From Atlantibacter subterraneus (GTDB lineage: Bacteria; Pseudomonadota; Gammaproteobacteria; Enterobacterales; Enterobacteriaceae): a stretch of 64,000 bases of DNA. Under the pieces are notes generated by a model. The model did not search any database. It was not told the origin of the DNA and saw only the letters and a program-made list of their open reading frames with translations. A program made the translations under genes and the position numbers. This document shows positions 24,197-33,390 of this stretch, piece by piece (position 1 is the first letter of the stretch; every line of letters begins with the position of its first letter). The stretch lies in assembly GCF_027853245.1 (NCBI RefSeq), contig NZ_JAPTZM010000007.1. One strand, given 5' to 3'.

Positions 24197-25893
24197 GCGA
24201 CGCGTTCTCGCCCTGCGTGGTGTTCCCCTGCTACAACCACGGTGCGATGATGGCACAGGTGCTGACGCGCCTCGCGCCGTTCGGTTTGCCGTGCATTGTG
24301 GTGGACGACGGCAGCGACGCCGCCACTCAGCAGGCGCTGGCTCAATTGCAGGCCGATTTCCCGGCGCTGATGCTGGTGCGGCTGGCGCAAAACACCGGTA
24401 AGGGCGCGGCGGTGATCCGCGGGCTGGAAGTGGCCCGCGACGCCGGGTACAGCCATGCGGTTCAGGTGGATGCCGACGGGCAGCACGCCATTGAAGACAT
24501 CCCGCAGTTTCTCGCCGAGGCGGAACGCCACCCCGAGGCGCTGATCTCCGGCCAGCCGATTTACGACGATTCTATCCCGCGCTCGCGCCTGTATGGCCGC
24601 TGGGTTACCCATGTGTGGGTGTGGATCGAAACCCTGTCCCTGAGCCTGAAAGACAGCATGTGCGGGTTTCGCGTCTACCCGGTCGCGCCGACTCTGGCGC
24701 TGGCGCAGCATATCGCCCTCGGCAGGCGCATGGATTTTGATACCGAAGTGATGGTGCGCCTCTACTGGCGCGGTCATCCGAGCTATTTCATCCCGACCCG
24801 CGTCACCTATCCGCAGGACGGGCTGTCGCATTTCGACGCCCTGCGCGACAACCTGCGCATCTCCTGGATGCACACCCGGCTATTTTTCGGCATGCTGCCG
24901 CGCGCGCCGGGGCTGCTGATGCGCAAGCGCCGCCAGCACTGGGCCCGCACCGAAGAGGTGAAGGGCCTGCTGGGCATGCGCATCATGCTGACCGTTTGGC
25001 GCTTACTGGGACGCGGCGCGTTTGAGCTGCTGCTGCGCCCGGTGGTGGGCGTTTACTGGCTGCTGGCCCACGACGCGCGCCGCGCCTCGCAGCAGTGGAT
25101 CGATACGGTGACGCAACAGCGGGCCGCGCAACAGTTTCGCGATAATCAGCACCTGAGTAGCTATCGCCACTTTTTGCGCTTCGGCAGCGCGATGCTCGAT
25201 AAAGTCGCTGGCTGGCGCGGCGAGTTGCAGCTCGGCAAGCAGGTGGTGTTTGCGCCGGGCGCGGAAGCAGCGCTGGATATTACCGGGCCGGACGGCAAGC
25301 TGATCCTCGCCTCGCATCTTGGCGATGTGGAAGCCTGCCGGGCGCTGGCCCAGCGCAGCGGCGCGCGCACCGTTAACGCGCTGGTGTTTACCGATAACGC
25401 CCGGCGCTTTAAGCAGATTATGGAAGAGATGGCACCCCAGGCGGGCGTTAACTTAATCCCGGTGAGCCATATCGGCCCCGACACCGCCATGCTGCTGAAA
25501 CAGAAGCTCGAAGCCGGTGAATGGGTGGCGATAGTCGGCGATCGCATCGCGGTCAATCCGCAGCGTGGCGGCGACTGGCGGGTGATCTGGAGCCGCTTTA
25601 TGGGCCGCCCCGCGCCGTTCCCGCAGGGGCCGTTTATCCTGGCCTCGGCGCTGCGCTGCCCGGTGGTGCTGCTGTTCGCGCTGCGTGAGCAGGGCCGTCT
25701 GGTGCTGCACTGCGAACCGTTTGCCAACCCGTTGACGCTGCCGCGCGCCACCCGCCAGCAGGCGTTGCAGGAGGCGGTGGATCGCTATGCCGCGCGTCTG
25801 GAGCACTACGCCCTGCGCTCGCCGCTCGACTGGTTTAATTTTTTCGATTTCTGGCAGTTGCCCGACGCGGCGCGCCAGCAAGATAAGGAGTAA
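24187..25893 (+). CDS. apeJ: ApeJ, fused family 2 glycosyltransferase and LpxL-like acyltransferase
   Basis: A 568-residue two-domain protein. Residues 1-240 form a GT2 glycosyltransferase with the nucleotide-binding VVDDGSD and the metal site VDADGQH. A hydrophobic linker follows (LLGRGAFELLLRPVVGVYWLLA). Residues 330-560 form a lysophospholipid acyltransferase domain of the HtrB/LpxL type, with SHLGDVEACR at the catalytic histidine. A single protein could thus add a sugar and an acyl chain during pigment anchoring. It overlaps apeI by 10 bases. Confidence 0.87.
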   Translation: MPVSDAFSPCVVFPCYNHGAMMAQVLTRLAPFGLPCIVVDDGSDAATQQALAQLQADFPALMLVRLAQNTGKGAAVIRGLEVARDAGYSHAVQVDADGQHAIEDIPQFLAEAERHPEALISGQPIYDDSIPRSRLYGRWVTHVWVWIETLSLSLKDSMCGFRVYPVAPTLALAQHIALGRRMDFDTEVMVRLYWRGHPSYFIPTRVTYPQDGLSHFDALRDNLRISWMHTRLFFGMLPRAPGLLMRKRRQHWARTEEVKGLLGMRIMLTVWRLLGRGAFELLLRPVVGVYWLLAHDARRASQQWIDTVTQQRAAQQFRDNQHLSSYRHFLRFGSAMLDKVAGWRGELQLGKQVVFAPGAEAALDITGPDGKLILASHLGDVEACRALAQRSGARTVNALVFTDNARRFKQIMEEMAPQAGVNLIPVSHIGPDTAMLLKQKLEAGEWVAIVGDRIAVNPQRGGDWRVIWSRFMGRPAPFPQGPFILASALRCPVVLLFALREQGRLVLHCEPFANPLTLPRATRQQALQEAVDRYAARLEHYALRSPLDWFNFFDFWQLPDAARQQDKE

Positions 25894-25896
25894 CAG

Positions 25897-26319
25897 GTGC
25901 TGAACGATCCGCGTTTTACCGCCGAGGTTGAGCTGGCTATCCCGTTTCACGATGTCGATATGATGGGCGTGGCGTGGCACGGCAACTATTTTCGCTATTT
26001 CGAAGTGGCCCGCGAGGCGCTGCTGAATCAGTTTGATTACGGCTACCGCCAGATGAAGGAATCCGGCTATCTGTGGCCGGTGGTCGATACCCGGGTGAAA
26101 TACCGCGATGTGCTGACCTTTGAGCAGCGCATCCGGGTACGGGCGCGCATCGAGGAGTATGAGAACCGGCTGCGCATCGGCTATGAAATTTTCGACGCCG
26201 CCACCGGCAAACGCACCACCACCGGTTACACCATCCAGGTGGCGGTGGAAGAAGCCACCCGCGAACTCTGCTTCGTGAGCCCCGCCATTCTTTTCGAACG
26301 TATGGGAGTGACGCCATGA
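25897..26319 (+). CDS. apeK: ApeK, YbgC/FcbC-like thioesterase
   Basis: A 140-residue hot-dog thioesterase starting at GTG 25897, 6 bases after AGGAG. The stretch HDVDMMGVAWHGNYFRYFE matches the 4-hydroxybenzoyl-CoA thioesterase/YbgC active-site region (Asp plus the HGNY loop). It is expected to release or proofread polyene or aryl thioesters. The stop overlaps the next start (ATGA). Confidence 0.88.
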   Translation: MLNDPRFTAEVELAIPFHDVDMMGVAWHGNYFRYFEVAREALLNQFDYGYRQMKESGYLWPVVDTRVKYRDVLTFEQRIRVRARIEEYENRLRIGYEIFDAATGKRTTTGYTIQVAVEEATRELCFVSPAILFERMGVTP

Positions 26320-26918
26320 GAGCGCTGACCCTTGTCCTGTTATTACTCAGCCCGCTGGTTCACGCCGTCACGCTGGATGACCTGCAACAGCGCTTCACCT
26401 CGCAACCGGTGGTGCGCGCGCACTTCGTGCAGGAGCGGCAGATTAAAGATATGCCCCAGCCGCTGCGCTCTTCCGGCGAGATGATCATCGCCCGGGATAA
26501 CGGCCTGCTGTGGCAGCAAACCGCGCCGTTCCCAATGACGCTGATGCTCAACGACAGCCAGATGGTTCAGGTGATCAACGGCCAGGCACCGCAAGTGATT
26601 ACGGCGCAAACCAACCCGCAGATGTTCCAGTTCAACCACCTGCTGCGCGCCCTGTTCCAGGCTGACCGCAAGGTGCTGGAGCAGAATTTCCGGCTCGATT
26701 TCCAGGACAAAGGCAACAACGCGTGGCAGCTGGTGTTAACGCCCATCACAACGCCGCTGGATAAAATTTTCGCCGCTATCACGCTGAACGGCAGCGCGTA
26801 TCTCGACGCTATCCAGTTAGACGACAAACAGGGTGATAAAACCAATATTACCTTTAGCCAACACCGCCTGACGCCAGCGACCCTGACCGATGACGAACGC
26901 CAACGTTTTGCATTCTGA
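26316..26918 (+). CDS. apeL: ApeL, LolA-like periplasmic carrier
   Basis: A 200-residue protein with a Sec signal peptide (MRALTLVLLLLSPLVHA). The fold is LolA-like, with the family stretches FVQERQIKDMPQPLRSSGE and GLLWQQTAPFP. LolA proteins ferry lipoproteins across the periplasm. Here the ligand is probably the lipid-linked polyene pulled out by the ApeM exporter. The gene overlaps apeM by 29 bases. Confidence 0.88.
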   Translation: MRALTLVLLLLSPLVHAVTLDDLQQRFTSQPVVRAHFVQERQIKDMPQPLRSSGEMIIARDNGLLWQQTAPFPMTLMLNDSQMVQVINGQAPQVITAQTNPQMFQFNHLLRALFQADRKVLEQNFRLDFQDKGNNAWQLVLTPITTPLDKIFAAITLNGSAYLDAIQLDDKQGDKTNITFSQHRLTPATLTDDERQRFAF

Positions 26919-29214
26919 GCCGCGGCGCAGCGGCGCGCTGATCTGGCTGGCCGTCTGCCTGCTCCTCGCGGCGACGCTGGCGGCGCTGCTGCCCGGCGCG
27001 CGGATCAACAGTTCGGTGCTGGCGCTGCTGCCGAGCCAGAGCCTGGGCGCGGTGCCGCCTGCGCTTAACGACGGCTTTATGCAGCGCCTCGACCAGCAGC
27101 TGGTGTGGATGGTCAGCCCCGGCAAGCAGGCCGATCCGGCTGCCGCCCGGCGCTATCTGGATTTGTTGCGCCAGCAGCCCGCGCTGGCTAAAGTCGGCGG
27201 CCCGGTGGATGCCGCCGCGCAGCAGGCGTGGGGCGAATTTTTCTTTACCCACCGCAACGGCAGCCTCGACAGCGCGACCCGCGCCCGGTTGCAGGACGGC
27301 GGTAACGCCCAGGCGCAGTGGATTTTATCCCAGGTCTATTCGGCATTTTCCGGGGTCAGCGGCAAGGAGCTACAGCACGATCCGCTGATGCTGGTCCGCG
27401 GCGCGCAGATGAATCTGGCGCAAAACGCCAGCCATCTGCGGCTGCTCAACGGCTGGCTGGTGGCACAAGACGCGCAGGGTAATTACTGGTATCTGCTGCA
27501 CGGCGAGCTGGCCGGGTCATCCTTTGATATGCAGCAAACCCACCAGATGGTGGAGACGCTGAATGCCCTGCAAGCTCAACTGAAAAGCGAATTCCCGCAG
27601 GCGCAGGTGATGTCGCGCGGCACGCTGTTCTACAGCGATTACGCCAGCCAGCAGGCGAAGCACGATGTCTCGACCCTCGGCGTCGCCACGGTGCTGGGGG
27701 TGATTTTGCTGATCGTCGCGGTGTTCCGCTCGGTGACGCCGCTGCTGCTGTGCCTGCTGTCGGTGGGCGTCGGCGCGCTGGCGGGCAGCGTGTCGGTGCT
27801 GCTGGTGTTCGGCGAGCTGCATTTGATGACCCTGGTGATGAGCATGAGCATCATCGGCATCTCGGCGGATTACACGCTTTACTATCTGACCGAACGCATG
27901 GTACACGGCGCGGAGATGTCGCCGTGGCAGAGTCTCGCCAAAGTGCGCAACGCGCTGCTGCTGGCGCTGCTCACCACCGTGGCGGCCTATCTGATTATGA
28001 TGCTCGCGCCGTTCCCGGGCATCCGCCAGATGGCGCTGTTCGCGGCGGCGGGCCTGAGCGCCTCCTGCCTGACGGTGATTTTCTGGCATCCGTGGCTGTG
28101 CCGCCGTTTGCCGGTGCGCCCGGTGCCGGGCATGGTATGGCTGATGCGCTGGCTGGCGGCCTGGCGGCGCAATAACGCGCTGCGCATCGGGCTGCCGGTG
28201 GCGCTGGTCGCCGTTTCTGTCGCAGGCTTCAGCCTGTTGAAAGTGAACGACGATATCGCCCAACTCCAGGCGCTGCCCGCCGATATTCTGGCCCAGGAGA
28301 AAACCATCACCGCGCTAACCGGCCAGGGCGTCGACCAGAAGTGGTTCGTGGTGTATGGGGATAATCCAGAGCAAACGCTTCAGCGCCTCGACGCCTTTAC
28401 GCCTGTGCTGGCGCAGGCTAAAGACCAGGGGCTGATTGACAGCTGGCGGCAGATCCCGCTCAACTCCCTCGCCCGTCAACAGCAGGATGTGGCGCTGATT
28501 AAACAGAGCGTGCCTACCGTGCGCCAGGTATTGAGCCAGGCGGGCATTACGCTGAATGAACCGGATACCCGCCCGATGCCGGTCACGCCGGAGCAGTGGC
28601 TGAACAGCCCGGTAAGCGAAGGCTGGCGGCTGATGTGGATCACCCTGAAAAACGGCCAGAGCGGCGTGCTGGTGCCGGTCAACGGCGTGAAGGCCAGCGA
28701 CGCGCTGAATCAGCTGGCGGAACAGGCCACCGGCGTAGTGTGGGTGGATCGCAAAGCCAGCTTTGATAGCCTGTTTGCACTGTACCGCACCCTGCTGGGC
28801 GGCTTGCTGGGCGTGGCGCTGGCGATCATCGCCATCGGCGCGGTGGCGCGGCTGGGCCTGCGCAAAGGCGCAATAAGCCTGGTACCGTCGCTGCTGTCGC
28901 TCTCCACCGGGTTGGCGGTGCTGGCATTGACCGGCCACAGCCTGAATCTGTTTTCCCTGCTGGCGTTGGTGCTGGTATTAGGGATAGGCATTAACTACAC
29001 ACTGTTTTTCAGCAATCCACGCGGCACGCCGCTGACCTCGCTGCTCGCCGTCACCGTGGCGATGATCACCGCGCTGTTGACCCTCGGCATGCTGGTTTTC
29101 AGCAGCACCCAGGCGATTGCCAGCTTTGGCATTGTGTTGTGCAGCGGCATATTTACCGCCTTCGTGCTATCGCCGCTGGCGATGCCCGATCGAAAAGAGA
29201 GAAAGAAACGATGA
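26890..29214 (+). CDS. apeM: ApeM, MMPL/RND-type exporter
   Basis: A 774-residue membrane exporter with two symmetric halves. Each half has one N-terminal membrane segment, a large periplasmic loop and about five further segments. The first helix bundle is around residues 255-395 and the second around residues 620-765. The sequence LVMSMSIIGISADYTLYYLTERM, with its membrane aspartate, is the typical MMPL TM4 region. It would extract the finished aryl polyene lipid for transfer to the LolA-like ApeL. It overlaps apeL by 29 bases and apeN by 4 bases (ATGA). Confidence 0.88.
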   Translation: MTNANVLHSEPRRSGALIWLAVCLLLAATLAALLPGARINSSVLALLPSQSLGAVPPALNDGFMQRLDQQLVWMVSPGKQADPAAARRYLDLLRQQPALAKVGGPVDAAAQQAWGEFFFTHRNGSLDSATRARLQDGGNAQAQWILSQVYSAFSGVSGKELQHDPLMLVRGAQMNLAQNASHLRLLNGWLVAQDAQGNYWYLLHGELAGSSFDMQQTHQMVETLNALQAQLKSEFPQAQVMSRGTLFYSDYASQQAKHDVSTLGVATVLGVILLIVAVFRSVTPLLLCLLSVGVGALAGSVSVLLVFGELHLMTLVMSMSIIGISADYTLYYLTERMVHGAEMSPWQSLAKVRNALLLALLTTVAAYLIMMLAPFPGIRQMALFAAAGLSASCLTVIFWHPWLCRRLPVRPVPGMVWLMRWLAAWRRNNALRIGLPVALVAVSVAGFSLLKVNDDIAQLQALPADILAQEKTITALTGQGVDQKWFVVYGDNPEQTLQRLDAFTPVLAQAKDQGLIDSWRQIPLNSLARQQQDVALIKQSVPTVRQVLSQAGITLNEPDTRPMPVTPEQWLNSPVSEGWRLMWITLKNGQSGVLVPVNGVKASDALNQLAEQATGVVWVDRKASFDSLFALYRTLLGGLLGVALAIIAIGAVARLGLRKGAISLVPSLLSLSTGLAVLALTGHSLNLFSLLALVLVLGIGINYTLFFSNPRGTPLTSLLAVTVAMITALLTLGMLVFSSTQAIASFGIVLCSGIFTAFVLSPLAMPDRKERKKR

Positions 29215-29789
29215 AGCAGACACTCTGGCGCGCGGGCCTGTTGCTTGCGGCGCTGTGGCTTGCCGGTTGCAGCCACTCCACGCCCACGGAAACGCGCCCG
29301 AAAGCCTGGCTGAAGCCAGGGGTGCAGGTCACGCTGCCGCCGCCGGGCATCACCCCGGCGGTCAGTTCCCAGCAGTTATTGACCGGCAGCTTTAACGGGC
29401 AAACCCAGTCGCTGCTGGTGCTGCTGAATGCCGATGAGCAAAAGCTCTCGCTGGCCGGATTGTCGTCCGTGGGCATCCGCCTGTTTTTGTTGACCTATGA
29501 CAACGCGGGCATCCATACCGAGCAGTCGATTGTGGTGCCGCAACTGCCGCCTGCCAGCCAGGTGCTGGCGGACGTGATGCTCAGCCACTGGCCGCTCGCC
29601 GCCTGGCAAACCCAGTTGCCGAAAGGCTGGACGCTGCGCGATATCGGCGATCGCCGCGAACTGCGCGACGCCAGCGGCAACCTGGTGACGGAAATCACCT
29701 ACCTGCTGCGCAAAGGCAAACGTGAACCGATTAGCATCCAGCAGCACGTGTTCCACTACCACATCACCATTCAATACCTTGGTGACTGA
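29211..29789 (+). CDS. apeN: ApeN, DUF3261 lipoprotein
   Basis: A 192-residue lipoprotein; lipobox LAGC puts the acylated cysteine at residue 20. The frame runs upstream inside apeM, but the ATG at 29211 gives a proper signal peptide and an ATGA overlap with apeM. The body is a DUF3261 domain, similar to LolB-like outer-membrane acceptors. It could complete an ApeM-ApeL-ApeN transfer chain to the outer membrane; this is inference from the order and fold. Confidence 0.85.
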   Translation: MKQTLWRAGLLLAALWLAGCSHSTPTETRPKAWLKPGVQVTLPPPGITPAVSSQQLLTGSFNGQTQSLLVLLNADEQKLSLAGLSSVGIRLFLLTYDNAGIHTEQSIVVPQLPPASQVLADVMLSHWPLAAWQTQLPKGWTLRDIGDRRELRDASGNLVTEITYLLRKGKREPISIQQHVFHYHITIQYLGD

Positions 29790-29790
29790 C

Positions 29791-30957
29791 ATGATTTATA
29801 TCTCTGCTATCGGCATGGTTAACGCGTTGGGCAACACGCTCGACGATATCGCCCGCCAACTGACGCTCGGCGTGGCGCCAGGCATGAAGCCGCGCCAGGG
29901 CTGGCTGGTTAACGGTGAGGACGCGGTACTGGGCGGCGTGGAGGGCGAGCTGCCCGCCATTCCCGCTCATCTTGCCGCCCACCGCTCGCGCAACAACCAG
30001 CTATTGCTGGCGGCGCTGGCGCAGATCCAGCCGCAGGTGGACGAGGCCATTGCCCGCTACGGCAACGAGCGCGTGGCGGTGATCCTCGGCACCAGCACTT
30101 CCGGGCTGGATGAGGGCGACCGGTTTGTGAGCCATCACCATCACCGCGAACGCGACGATAACTGGCACTATTACCAACAGGAGCTGGGCGATCCGTCGCG
30201 TTTCCTGAGCCAGTATCTGGATCTGTCTGGCCCGGCCTACACCCTTTCCACCGCCTGCTCCTCCAGCGCCCGCGCCATTATCAGCGGCCGCCGCCTGATT
30301 GAGGCCGGTCTGGTTGACGTGGCGATTGTCGGCGGCGCGGACTCGCTGAGCCGGATGCCGGTCAACGGTTTCGACAGCCTGGAGTCGTTTTCCACCACGC
30401 TTTGCCAGCCGTTCGCCCGCGAGCGCTGCGGCATCACCATCGGCGAGGCGGCGGGTCTGCTGCTGCTCACCCGCGAGCCGCAGCCGCTGGCGCTGCTGGG
30501 GGTAGGCGAATCCAGCGACGCGTTTCATATTTCCGCACCGCATCCTGAAGGCGAAGGGGCGATCCGCGCCATCCACCAGGCGTTACAGGACGCCGGATTA
30601 ACGCCGCAGGATATCGGCTATATCAACCTGCACGGTACCGCCACACCGCTTAACGACCAGATTGAGTCGAAAGTGGTGAACGCGATTTTCGGCGCTGATA
30701 CGCCGGGCAGCTCCACCAAACACTTAACCGGGCACACCCTGGGCGCGGCGGGCGTGACCGAAGCGGCGCTCAGCGCGCTGATACTGCTGCGTGGGCTGGA
30801 TTTACCGGCTCAGGACTTCCGCGACTCGACGCCGGACGACAGCCTGCCGCCGTGCGGGCTGCTGCACGCCCCCGCGCCGCTGGTCCGCCCGGTTATCCTG
30901 TCGAATTCCTTCGCGTTCGGCGGTAATAACGCCAGCCTGATTATTGGGAGATGTTGA
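29791..30957 (+). CDS. apeO: ApeO, beta-ketoacyl synthase (chain-extending)
   Basis: A 388-residue FabF-type ketosynthase with an intact triad: Cys156 in TLSTACSSSA, a histidine in INLHGTATPLND and a histidine in GHTLGAAG. In the model pathway ApeO pairs with the inactive ApeC to extend the polyene. The frame is open earlier, but the ATG at 29791 begins one base after the apeN stop and gives the family N-terminus MIYISAIGMVNALG. Its stop overlaps the apeP start. Confidence 0.9.
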   Translation: MIYISAIGMVNALGNTLDDIARQLTLGVAPGMKPRQGWLVNGEDAVLGGVEGELPAIPAHLAAHRSRNNQLLLAALAQIQPQVDEAIARYGNERVAVILGTSTSGLDEGDRFVSHHHHRERDDNWHYYQQELGDPSRFLSQYLDLSGPAYTLSTACSSSARAIISGRRLIEAGLVDVAIVGGADSLSRMPVNGFDSLESFSTTLCQPFARERCGITIGEAAGLLLLTREPQPLALLGVGESSDAFHISAPHPEGEGAIRAIHQALQDAGLTPQDIGYINLHGTATPLNDQIESKVVNAIFGADTPGSSTKHLTGHTLGAAGVTEAALSALILLRGLDLPAQDFRDSTPDDSLPPCGLLHAPAPLVRPVILSNSFAFGGNNASLIIGRC

Positions 30958-31433
30958 TGAGCGGTTACCTCACACCAGGCGACTATTTACCCCACGACGC
31001 GCCAATGTTATTGCTGGATGACGTGGTCAACGTCAGCGCCGACAGCGCCCGCTGCCGGGTAACGCTGAAGGCTGACGGCGTGCTTGCGCCGTTTCTGGAT
31101 AGCGAAGGCCGTCTGCCCGGCTGGTACGCGCTGGAGCTGATGGCGCAAACCGTCGGCGTCTGGTCCGGCTGGCACCGCCACCAGCAGGGCGAAAAGCGGA
31201 TTTCGCTCGGCATGGTGCTGGGCGCGCGGGATCTGGAAGCGAAAGTCAGCCACTTCCCCGCCGACGCCACGCTGGATATCGCGGTACATCTGCTGATGCA
31301 GGACAGCCGTTTCGGCAGCTTTGAGGCAACCATTTACCAAAGCGAACAGCCCGTGGCGACGGGGCGTATTAATACATTTCAGCCGGACGAGGCTGAATTA
31401 GCACAGTTATTTAATCAGGGATCACCACAATGA
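30957..31433 (+). CDS. apeP: ApeP, FabA/FabZ-like dehydratase subunit
   Basis: A 158-residue hot-dog dehydratase subunit. The N-terminal LPHDAPMLLLDDVV carries the catalytic-type histidine, and LPGWYALELMAQTVGVW carries the helix residues. It acts as the partner of ApeI. I prefer the ATG at 30957 because GGGAG lies 6 bases before it; an in-frame ATG at 30951 is also possible. It overlaps apeO by one base (TGATG) and apeQ by four (ATGA). Confidence 0.88.
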   Translation: MSGYLTPGDYLPHDAPMLLLDDVVNVSADSARCRVTLKADGVLAPFLDSEGRLPGWYALELMAQTVGVWSGWHRHQQGEKRISLGMVLGARDLEAKVSHFPADATLDIAVHLLMQDSRFGSFEATIYQSEQPVATGRINTFQPDEAELAQLFNQGSPQ

Positions 31434-32161
31434 GTCGTTCAGTTCTGGTCACCGGGGCCAGCAAAGGCATTGGCCGGGCCATCGCCGTCAAACTGGCTGC
31501 GGACGGGTTTACCGTCGGCGTGCATTACCATCGCGACCAGGCAGGCGCACAGCAAACCCTGGAGCAGATCGCGGCGGCGGGCGGCCAGGGCCGTTTGCTG
31601 AGTTTTGACGTCGGCAACCGGGAGCAGTGCCGCACGGCGATTGAACAGGATATCGAGGCCCACGGCGCGTGGTACGGCGTGGTCAACAACGCCGGTATCG
31701 CCCGCGACGGCGCGTTCCCGGCGCTGAGCGACGAAGACTGGGACGGGGTGATCCATACCAATCTCGACAGCTTTTATAACGTGATCCAGCCCTGCGTGAT
31801 GCCGATGATCGGCCTGCGCAGCGGCGGGCGCATTATCACCCTGTCATCGGTGTCCGGCATTATGGGCAATCGCGGCCAGGTGAACTACAGCGCTGCCAAA
31901 GCCGGGATTATCGGCGCGACCAAAGCGCTGGCGATCGAACTGGCGAAGCGCAAAATCACCGTAAACTGCATCGCCCCCGGCCTGATCGATACCGGGATGA
32001 TTGACATGGAAGAGGCCGCGCTGAAAGAAGCGATGAGCATCATCCCCATGAAACGTATGGGCCAGGCGGACGAAGTCGCCGGGCTCGCCAGCTACCTGAT
32101 GTCGGATATCGCCGGTTACGTCACCCGCCAGGTTATCTCTGTAAACGGAGGCATGTTATGA
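31430..32161 (+). CDS. apeQ: ApeQ, FabG-like ketoreductase
   Basis: A 243-residue short-chain reductase with the cofactor motif TGASKGIGRA, NNAGIA and the catalytic Ser/Tyr/Lys set (LSSVSGI...YSAAK). It reduces the beta-keto group after each condensation in polyene extension and should use NADPH, as FabG does. Start and stop both overlap neighbours by ATGA, part of an unbroken coupled string from apeM to apeR. Confidence 0.92.
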   Translation: MSRSVLVTGASKGIGRAIAVKLAADGFTVGVHYHRDQAGAQQTLEQIAAAGGQGRLLSFDVGNREQCRTAIEQDIEAHGAWYGVVNNAGIARDGAFPALSDEDWDGVIHTNLDSFYNVIQPCVMPMIGLRSGGRIITLSSVSGIMGNRGQVNYSAAKAGIIGATKALAIELAKRKITVNCIAPGLIDTGMIDMEEAALKEAMSIIPMKRMGQADEVAGLASYLMSDIAGYVTRQVISVNGGML

Positions 32162-33387
32162 CACGTCGCGTTGTTATTACCGGTATGGCCGGTGTCACCG
32201 CGTTTGGCGAAACCTGGCAACAGGTGGCGGCACGGCTGAAACAGGGCGAAAACGCGGTGCGCCAGATGCCGGAATGGCAGGTCTACGACGGGCTGCACAC
32301 CCTGCTGGGCGCGCCGATTGACGATTTCGCACTGCCGGAGCACTACACCCGCAAGCGTATTCGCTCCATGGGCCGGGTATCGCTGATGTCGACCCGCGCC
32401 ACCGAACTGGCCCTTGAGCAGGCGGGATTGATTGGTGAGGAAGTGCTCACTAATGGTGAAACCGGGATCGCCTACGGCTCCTCCACCGGCAGCACCGGGC
32501 CGGTGAGCGAATTCGCCACCATGCTGACCGAGAAGCACACCAACAACATCACCGGCACCACCTATGTGCAGATGATGCCGCACACCACGGCAGTTAATAC
32601 CGGGCTGTTCTTCGGGCTGAAAGGCCGGGTGATCCCCACCTCCAGCGCCTGCACCTCCGGCAGCCAGGCAATTGGTTACGCCTGGGAAGCGATTCGCCAC
32701 GGTTATCAGACGGTAATGGTGGCGGGCGGCGCGGAAGAGCTGTGCCCGTCAGAAGCGGCGGTATTCGATACCCTGTTCGCCACCAGCCAGCGCAACGACG
32801 CGCCGAAAACCACCCCGTCGCCGTTTGATAAAAACCGCGATGGCCTGGTGATTGGCGAAGGCGCAGGAACGCTGATTCTCGAAGAGCTGGAGCACGCCAA
32901 AGCGCGCGGCGCGACCATCTATGGGGAGATTGTCAGCTTCGCCACCAACTGCGATGCGGCGCATATCACCCAGCCGCAGCGGGAAACCATGCAGATTTGC
33001 ATCGAAAAAGCGCTGAAGATGGCGGGCCTCGCAGCGCGCGATATCGGCTATATCAGCGCTCACGGCACCGCGACCGATCGCGGCGACATCGCCGAAAGCC
33101 AGGCCACCGCGGCGCTGTTCGGCGCGCAGACGCCGATCTCCTCGCTGAAAAGCTACTTCGGGCACACCCTGGGCGCTTGCGGCGCGCTGGAAGCCTGGAT
33201 GAGCCTGGAGATGATGCGTGAAGGCTGGTTTGCCCCGACCCTGAACCTCCAGCAGCCTGACGAGCAGTGCGGCGCGCTGGATTACATCATGGGCGAGCCG
33301 CGCTATATCGACTGCGAGTTCCTGCAAAGCAATAACTTCGCCTTTGGCGGCATCAACACGTCGCTGGTGATCCGCCGCTGGCCGTAG
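32158..33387 (+). CDS. apeR: ApeR, second full beta-ketoacyl synthase
   Basis: A 409-residue FabF-type ketosynthase with intact catalytic residues: the cysteine in TSSACTSGSQ, and histidines in ISAHGTATDRGD and YFGHTLGA. In Xenorhabdus ApeR works separately from the ApeO:ApeC pair and is needed for polyene formation. It is the last synthase gene, separated from acpT by only 3 bases. Confidence 0.9.
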   Translation: MTRRVVITGMAGVTAFGETWQQVAARLKQGENAVRQMPEWQVYDGLHTLLGAPIDDFALPEHYTRKRIRSMGRVSLMSTRATELALEQAGLIGEEVLTNGETGIAYGSSTGSTGPVSEFATMLTEKHTNNITGTTYVQMMPHTTAVNTGLFFGLKGRVIPTSSACTSGSQAIGYAWEAIRHGYQTVMVAGGAEELCPSEAAVFDTLFATSQRNDAPKTTPSPFDKNRDGLVIGEGAGTLILEELEHAKARGATIYGEIVSFATNCDAAHITQPQRETMQICIEKALKMAGLAARDIGYISAHGTATDRGDIAESQATAALFGAQTPISSLKSYFGHTLGACGALEAWMSLEMMREGWFAPTLNLQQPDEQCGALDYIMGEPRYIDCEFLQSNNFAFGGINTSLVIRRWP

Positions 33388-33390
33388 ACC

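Noticed and set aside
27517..28263. A 248-codon minus-strand frame within apeM
   Set aside because: Antisense to membrane segments of the exporter; typical shadow frame rich in His, Arg and Gln.
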